Positions 7,909-11,341 of a stretch of 11,341 bases of DNA are shown piece by piece; position 1 is the stretch's first letter, and each line of letters starts with the position of its first letter. Both the position numbers and the translations under genes were made by a program. The notes below the pieces were generated by a model. That model worked only from the letters and a program-made list of their open reading frames with translations. It was not told the DNA's origin and searched no databases. Origin of the DNA: CAYZMH01 sp964479445 (lineage in GTDB: Bacteria > Bacteroidota > Bacteroidia > Bacteroidales > GCA-2748055); contig CAYZMH010000094.1 in the NCBI GenBank assembly GCA_964479445.1, positions 1-11,341 on the forward strand. Reading direction: 5' to 3'.

Positions 7909-8769
7909 TCATCTCCTTGCATGGCCAAGCATCCAGATAAAGCTTGTAGTGGCCAGGATCCACAGGGCCGGGATGATAAAGATGGCCGGGATTACGCTTA
8001 CACCTGTCAGGGCCATACCCGCCAGCTTGGCCAGGAGGGCTGCCATCAGCAGGGAGAGGAATCCCAGGTAGGTGGTGCCGGCCAACAGGCCCATGGGATC
8101 TCTTTTAAGCAGCAGGATGGCGGATACAAACCCGGCGGGGAGCAGGAGCCCCAGGTCCAGTCCCTGTACGATAAGGGTGGTATAATGCTGGAGCGAGGGC
8201 GGGTATATGGTTCCGTCAACCAGGGGCGGGACTACCACGCTGAGCCATAGCAGGCCTATGGCCGCTACATTGGCAAGCAGGAAGCTTCCTGCAAATTTCA
8301 CCGGTGTATTCCGGTCAAAGATGCCGGGGAGTTCATCCTGATTGAAGGAGAGCAGGACCAGTAGCAGGTGGAAGAAGGAGCAGGCCAGCAATGCAGTATA
8401 TACCAGGAACAGGGCATTGTACATACCCATGGTCAGGTAAAAGAGATAGGTTACAAAAAAGTACATGGATGTTCCTGCCAGGATAAACCGACCGCGCCGG
8501 TTATTACGCCGCGAAAGCAGGAGTCCGGTCAGCAGCAAAGGAATCCCGGCGAACAGGGTTATGTAGTCCTGGGCGATGCCCTGAACGGCCACATCGGCTG
8601 ACATATGGCGATAGATGCCCTTTCCGTGGATTTCAACCTCCTGTCCGCGCACCGAGGTGTGGGTGTGGTTGCCCGGCCCTTCATCGGAGAGGATCCCGTT
8701 AAGGGTGGCGAAGGCAGAGAGGATTGCAATTATAATTGTAAGGATCGTGATGGTGCGTTGATTTTTCAT
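7909..8769 (-). CDS. Integral membrane protein of unknown function, about eight TM helices
   Basis: This 286-residue protein starts at ATG 8769, behind an A-rich stretch (AAAAAAGAATAACC). I do not recognise a named family. Hydrophobic segments lie at about 7-27, 68-86, 95-115, 117-141, 158-182, 197-221, 226-247 and 255-282. The 40-residue loop between the first two helices is polar and conserved-looking (HTHTSVRGQEVEIHGKGIYRHMS, split here only by position) and by the positive-inside rule is probably periplasmic, since RRNNRRGR at 87-94 would be cytoplasmic. Its histidines (H35, H37, H48, H55) could bind metal or a cofactor, but that is speculation. No transporter or enzyme signature was found. 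It has its own putative promoter and lies between the PUL regulator and the flavodoxin gene, with no evident functional link to either. Confidence 0.8.
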   Translation of the reverse strand: MKNQRTITILTIIIAILSAFATLNGILSDEGPGNHTHTSVRGQEVEIHGKGIYRHMSADVAVQGIAQDYITLFAGIPLLLTGLLLSRRNNRRGRFILAGTSMYFFVTYLFYLTMGMYNALFLVYTALLACSFFHLLLVLLSFNQDELPGIFDRNTPVKFAGSFLLANVAAIGLLWLSVVVPPLVDGTIYPPSLQHYTTLIVQGLDLGLLLPAGFVSAILLLKRDPMGLLAGTTYLGFLSLLMAALLAKLAGMALTGVSVIPAIFIIPALWILATTSFIWMLGHARR

Positions 8770-8834
8770 GGTTATTCTTTTTTCTGATTGGTGGTGTGAT
8801 TTGCTGTCTGTTTTTAGTTGTACCAGGTTTTTTC

Positions 8835-8842
8835 CAAATTTA
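8835..8842 (-). promoter_or_regulatory. Putative -7 element for the eight-helix membrane protein gene
   Basis: Minus-strand TAAATTTG (8842-8835) matches TAnnTTTG and would give a leader of about 60 bases before ATG 8769. No TTTG is seen at -33. A small dyad TGCAC-N11-GTGCA (8869-8889) lies just upstream and could be a binding site. Confidence 0.42.
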
Positions 8843-8946
8843 TGGATTTCCTTGCCCGGCAGATCGGCTGCACTCTTTTTTGTTGTGCATTGCCGGTAAG
8901 CATAAGTTCTCCGGTTTCCGGCCAGTCGTGAATCTTTCGCAGTGAG

Positions 8947-9417
8947 TCAGGTGAATTTCTGTGTGAATGCTTCGACTGACCGGGGGTCGAGACACGAATG
9001 GGAACCGGTAACCCCCGTGATCTTTTTCACCAGCAGCTTTTCCAAATAATTCATGCGGTCAAATTTATACTCCCCTTCGAAGCAGGCTGTATGGTGTGCA
9101 TGCTGACGGAGCAGGGGCGGGAACGCCTGTTCGAACTGCTGTGTGAATTGGTCACGGAACATGCCTACCATGAATAATCCCAGGCGCTTCTCTTTGAGCT
9201 CCAGGGTGTTATTGTGGCAGAACTTCCGTACGGATTGCCGGATCTTTCCTGCATGGACCGATCCGCCTACAATTACCTGGTCGTACAGCGACAGGTCGGG
9301 AAGTTCTGAAGATCCCAGGTTGATTGTATCACATTGGTTCCCGATGAAATCCTGCATCCGGGATGCGATGGTTTCGGTGGTTCCGTGTTTGCTGGCGTAT
9401 AGTATAAGCGTTTTCAT
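8947..9417 (-). CDS. Flavodoxin-fold protein, resembling HemG-type/flavodoxin domain proteins
   Basis: I take ATG 9417 as the start (156 residues, MKTLILYASKHGTTE); the longer frame would need a TTG at 9423. A single-domain flavodoxin fold is indicated by the N-terminal strand and phosphate-binding loop for FMN (LILYASKHGTTETIA, residues 4-18), the second strand-loop (YDQVIVGGSVHAGKIRQSVRKF, about 45-66, quoted in part) and the third strand (RLGLFMVGMF, about 79-88). The VGGSVHAGKI segment resembles HemG, the menaquinone-dependent protoporphyrinogen dehydrogenase, but also the wider flavodoxin_5 group, so electron transfer or FMN-dependent oxidoreduction is likely and the exact substrate is open. 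There is no signal peptide, so it should be cytoplasmic. It starts 14 bases after the lipoprotein stop, so the two are probably cotranscribed. Confidence 0.8.
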   Translation of the reverse strand: MKTLILYASKHGTTETIASRMQDFIGNQCDTINLGSSELPDLSLYDQVIVGGSVHAGKIRQSVRKFCHNNTLELKEKRLGLFMVGMFRDQFTQQFEQAFPPLLRQHAHHTACFEGEYKFDRMNYLEKLLVKKITGVTGSHSCLDPRSVEAFTQKFT

Positions 9418-9431
9418 AATCAATTTGGTTT

Positions 9432-10118
9432 TTAAAATTCAAAAAACAGTCCGGTTTTCACATAAGCTGATCCTGTCATCTCAAAATCATCCTCGTTATA
9501 GGGATCTTTGAAGATGGCCGATCCGCGGTACCCTTCCACGTAGAGACCTATCTGATTCCCGTTATTCAGGCGGAAAGGTTTCAGGGTGATTCCCAGGGTG
9601 GGCCCGTGGCTCCAGCGGTTGAAATCATATGCGGGGACGGTACCTTCCTGGCCAGACTCCGACAGCAGGTTATACTGGGCAACGTATCCCAGTTTCACCT
9701 CCATGAGTCCGCCCGGGCGAACCCCGCGAAAAAGTTTCACATTATAGGTGAGCGGCACCATGCATTGCACCAGGGACAGGTCCAGGGATCCGTCGTAAGA
9801 TGCAGCGGGGTCGTAATACCCGAACCGGTGTCCGCTGTGCATGATCACCAGTCCGGCTTCCACCGCATTTCTTTTCAGCGGGACGAGGGCATGGACCCCG
9901 GCATGGAGACTGCGGCTGGTAGCGCCTGTAAATGCGTCGGGGGGTGCCTGGTCCACTGCGGTCATATCGGTGTTTTCAACAATCCCCCCTTTATTGGTAC
10001 CGCCTGCAACACGGAGCGTAAAAGGTTGGTGTTTTGTTTCCGGCAGGTTCCGCGTAGCGGAGCACCCATTTAAAAGCAGGATGGCTGCGATGATATAAAT
10101 ACAGTTTCGTGGTTGCAT
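9432..10118 (-). CDS. Lipoprotein with outer-membrane beta-barrel-like features, function unknown
   Basis: This 228-residue protein starts at ATG 10118. Its N-terminus is a lipoprotein signal (YIIAAILLLNGCSA, lipidated C19). The rest shows alternating polar and nonpolar stretches with Gly/Tyr-rich turns (RSLHAGVHALVPL, NAVEAGLVIMHSGHRFGYYD, GLMEVKLGYVAQYNLLS, HGPTLGITLKPF, NQIGLYVEGYRG). It ends in AYVKTGLFFEF with a terminal phenylalanine, the pattern of a BAM-targeted barrel strand. This suggests a small outer-membrane barrel of about eight strands that also carries a lipid anchor. I recognise no named family. It follows the 21-bp repeat array and precedes the flavodoxin gene by 14 bases. 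If the array is an operator, this lipoprotein is its most direct target. Confidence 0.78.
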   Translation of the reverse strand: MQPRNCIYIIAAILLLNGCSATRNLPETKHQPFTLRVAGGTNKGGIVENTDMTAVDQAPPDAFTGATSRSLHAGVHALVPLKRNAVEAGLVIMHSGHRFGYYDPAASYDGSLDLSLVQCMVPLTYNVKLFRGVRPGGLMEVKLGYVAQYNLLSESGQEGTVPAYDFNRWSHGPTLGITLKPFRLNNGNQIGLYVEGYRGSAIFKDPYNEDDFEMTGSAYVKTGLFFEF

Positions 10119-10146
10119 GGAGTGATGTGTTGATTGTTTTCACCGG

Positions 10147-10154
10147 CAAAGGAA
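10147..10154 (-). promoter_or_regulatory. Weak -7 element for the lipoprotein-flavodoxin unit
   Basis: Minus-strand TTCCTTTG (10154-10147) differs from TAnnTTTG at one fixed position. No TTTG box lies 19-21 bases upstream; instead the first 21-bp repeat begins at 10170. A weak core promoter abutted by repeated sites is what an activator-dependent promoter would look like. The predicted leader is about 22 bases. Confidence 0.35.
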
Positions 10155-10169
10155 AGGATGTTTCTCCGG

Positions 10170-10316
10170 GCGGAGGTCTCACTTCTTAGCGGATAGGTCT
10201 CACTTTACCGGAAACTGGTCCCGTTTTTCTGCGGATAGGTCTCACTTTTCTGTGGACGGGTCTCACTGTACAGTATACAGGTCTTCTGTTTCACCGGGGA
10301 GGGGCTCATTTCCCCG
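10170..10316. repeat. Tandem array of about seven 21-bp units, core GGTCTCACTT; candidate multi-site operator
   Basis: Cores start at 10175, 10196, 10217, 10238, 10259, 10280 and 10301, a constant step of 21 bases. The best units (1, 2, 4, 5) read GGAGGTCTCACTTC, GGATAGGTCTCACTTT, GGATAGGTCTCACTTT and GGACGGGTCTCACTGT. Units 3 (GGTCCCGTTT), 6 (GGTCTTCTGT) and 7 (GGGGCTCATT) keep phase but have diverged. On the minus strand the core is AAGTGAGACC. The array fills most of the gap between the AraC-type gene and the lipoprotein gene and ends about 50 bases before the lipoprotein ATG. Twenty-one bases is two helical turns, so all cores face the same side of the DNA. Confidence 0.8.
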
Positions 10317-10317
10317 G
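10294..10317. other. GC-rich hairpin around the last 21-bp repeat core
   Basis: CCGGGGA (10294-10300) and TCCCCGG (10311-10317) are perfect complements enclosing exactly ten bases, which are the core of repeat unit 7 (GGGGCTCATT). In RNA this would form a stable stem-loop 20-40 bases downstream of the AraC-type stop codon. No T run follows, so it is only a possible terminator or 3'-end stabiliser. Confidence 0.4.
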
Positions 10318-10332
10318 CAGGGGGATTGAAGC

Positions 10333-10351
10333 GGTCTCATGTTTTTGAGAC
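10333..10351. other. Inverted pair of the repeat core overlapping the AraC-type stop codon
   Basis: GGTCTCA (10333-10339) and TGAGAC (10346-10351) form a six-pair dyad with a six-base spacer. GGTCTCA is the same core as in the 21-bp array, but it lies 11 bases, about one helical turn, after the next expected phase position (10322). The left half contains the TGA stop of the regulator gene. It can be read either as an RNA hairpin at the end of the mRNA or as an extra, palindromic operator. Confidence 0.4.
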
Positions 10352-11341
10352 TTCGCGGAAATACTGACCGGGTGTGCGGTGGGTGGTGTTACGGAAAACC
10401 CGGTTGAAGGTGGCCTTGGAACTGAATCCGCAATCCCAGGCGATGCTCATCAGGGTCAGGTTCCGGTTCTCCGGATCGTGGCACCGTTGCTTAAACTCCT
10501 CGATGCGGTAGTGATTGATGAAATCGAAGAAGTTTTTATGCAGGCGGCTGTTGAGGATCCGTGACAGGTATTCGGGCCTGACATCCATGGATTGGCTGAG
10601 TTCGGCGATGGTCAGTTCCGGTTTCAGGAAAGGCTTTTGCTCTTTCATCTGTTGAAGAAGCCGGTCAATGAATTTCTCCTCTGCGGATAGGAGGGTTTGG
10701 GGATCGGGGGGTGTATGGATGGCTTTTTCCAGGTCCAGGGATACCTTTTTGTGGGAGAAGATGTGTTCCTGTTTCAATCCGAAAAAGCCCAGGATAAGAA
10801 TATAGCATGAAGCGAGAATTGCGCCGGCTGACTGCATAATGCCGAAGTCTGCCATCCCGGTCAGGTAGTTGAGCAGGTAAATTCCGCTGATTCCCGCATA
10901 GGAGGCGATGGCAAACAGGAGTACGAACCGGAGCCATTTCAGGTCGAGTCCGGATACCTGCGAAAAGTAGGCTTTGATTTTCCGGCGGTATTTGGAAAGC
11001 AGCAACAGGCTCCAGATGTAATACCCCTGGGTGGTCAGGGCGATGAGGATGACGGTGACGGGGAAGAGCCATTGATCCCGGAATGCCCCGGTTTCAATGA
11101 TCCGAATCTTCTCCCGGGCCGGCATACTGAAAAAGGTGAGGCTCATGGCGACCACCACGAAGAGGAACGGCAGGGCATGGACCAGGTGGCGGATCCTGAG
11201 CCTGAATTGCTGCCGGGTATGGGATACAGTGTAAAGCCAGAGAAGAGGACCGTGCAGAAGGATCAGGGGGACCGAGGTGTTGAGCAGACCGGGAAGGGGA
11301 TAGTCGTTGTACTGGTTGAAAAGCTCCATGTAGCTGAGGAA
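10337..11341 (-). CDS. Membrane-anchored AraC-family transcriptional regulator (5' end beyond window)
   Basis: The frame stays open to the last base (residues FLSY precede the first visible ATG at 11329), and no promoter or ribosome site precedes that ATG. Relatives with this layout usually carry another 40-60 residues, including a first helix, before the region matching LLNTSVPLILLHGPLLWLY. I therefore take the gene as 5'-truncated by the window. Counting from ATG 11329, hydrophobic segments lie at about 16-36, 48-68, 87-112, 132-156 and 163-184. Residues 185-235 are a charged linker, and 238-328 are an AraC DNA-binding domain (TIAELSQSMDVRPEYLSRILN; LMSIAWDCGFSSKATFNRVFRNTTHRTPGQYF, each quoted within its helix-turn-helix). 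It has no sugar-binding cupin domain; the signal is presumably sensed in or at the membrane. Its nearest likely target is the 21-bp repeat array directly downstream, but autoregulation from beyond the window is also possible. Confidence 0.88.
   Translation of the reverse strand, partial: FLSYMELFNQYNDYPLPGLLNTSVPLILLHGPLLWLYTVSHTRQQFRLRIRHLVHALPFLFVVVAMSLTFFSMPAREKIRIIETGAFRDQWLFPVTVILIALTTQGYYIWSLLLLSKYRRKIKAYFSQVSGLDLKWLRFVLLFAIASYAGISGIYLLNYLTGMADFGIMQSAGAILASCYILILGFFGLKQEHIFSHKKVSLDLEKAIHTPPDPQTLLSAEEKFIDRLLQQMKEQKPFLKPELTIAELSQSMDVRPEYLSRILNSRLHKNFFDFINHYRIEEFKQRCHDPENRNLTLMSIAWDCGFSSKATFNRVFRNTTHRTPGQYFREVSKT

Noticed and set aside
8891..8923. GCCGG/CCGGC inverted repeat after the flavodoxin gene as a terminator
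   Set aside because: The arms are five bases with a 23-base loop and no T run; it is likely chance in GC-rich sequence.
9418..9423. TTG start for the flavodoxin gene
   Set aside because: It adds only two residues, and the ATG at 9417 gives the usual MKTLILYAS start of the fold.
10175..10265. GGTCTC as a meaningful restriction-modification motif
   Set aside because: It coincides with a known restriction site, but no methylase or nuclease gene is near and the 21-base phase explains the recurrence better.
10170..10316. CRISPR array
   Set aside because: The period is only 21 bases with no unique spacers between repeats, and no cas genes are present.

Overview
The window looks like a chromosomal piece of a Bacteroidota genome. 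Support for this comes from a SusC-type TonB-dependent transporter, a type IX secretion (T9SS) sorting domain, a triple-tyrosine (Y_Y_Y)/two-propeller regulator, and promoters of the TAnnTTTG class with no classical Shine-Dalgarno sequences. All seven recognised genes lie on the minus strand, so transcription runs from high to low coordinates.

Positions 1-7793 are a polysaccharide utilisation locus (PUL). In transcription order it holds a membrane-spanning carbohydrate-sensing regulator (4827-7793, two seven-repeat propellers, Y_Y_Y, one membrane helix, LuxR-type HTH, no kinase), a 243-base control region, a GH30 lipoprotein glycosidase, a secreted GH5 enzyme with two CBM6-like modules and a T9SS tail, and the first 130 codons of a SusC transporter that runs off the left edge. 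The three structural genes are tightly packed (9-base gap, then an ATGA overlap) behind one well-formed promoter. Short direct repeats in helical phase lie just upstream of that promoter and are a plausible site for the neighbouring regulator. The GH30/GH5/CBM6 set fits a beta-glucan substrate (beta-1,6- or beta-1,3-linked), but this is inference. The enzymes precede susC, the reverse of the usual susCD-first order.

Positions 7909-11341 hold a less specific set: an eight-helix membrane protein of unknown function, a flavodoxin-fold protein, a lipoprotein that looks like a small outer-membrane barrel, and an AraC-type regulator fused to membrane helices whose 5' end is cut by the window edge. 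The lipoprotein and flavodoxin genes are probably one transcription unit.

The most unusual non-coding feature is the 218-base gap between the AraC-type gene and the lipoprotein gene. About seven units with a period of exactly 21 bp (core GGTCTCACTT) fill 10170-10316, next to a weak -7 element for the lipoprotein gene, and a further inverted pair of the core overlaps the regulator's stop codon. This looks like a multi-site operator with a spacing of two helical turns, possibly read by the adjacent AraC-type protein.

Two gene starts are revised from the longest open frames because those begin at TTG: GH30 starts at ATG 4583 (its TTG lies inside the promoter) and the flavodoxin at ATG 9417. No RNA genes, insertion sequences or CRISPR arrays were seen, and no gene-free stretch exceeds 300 bases.
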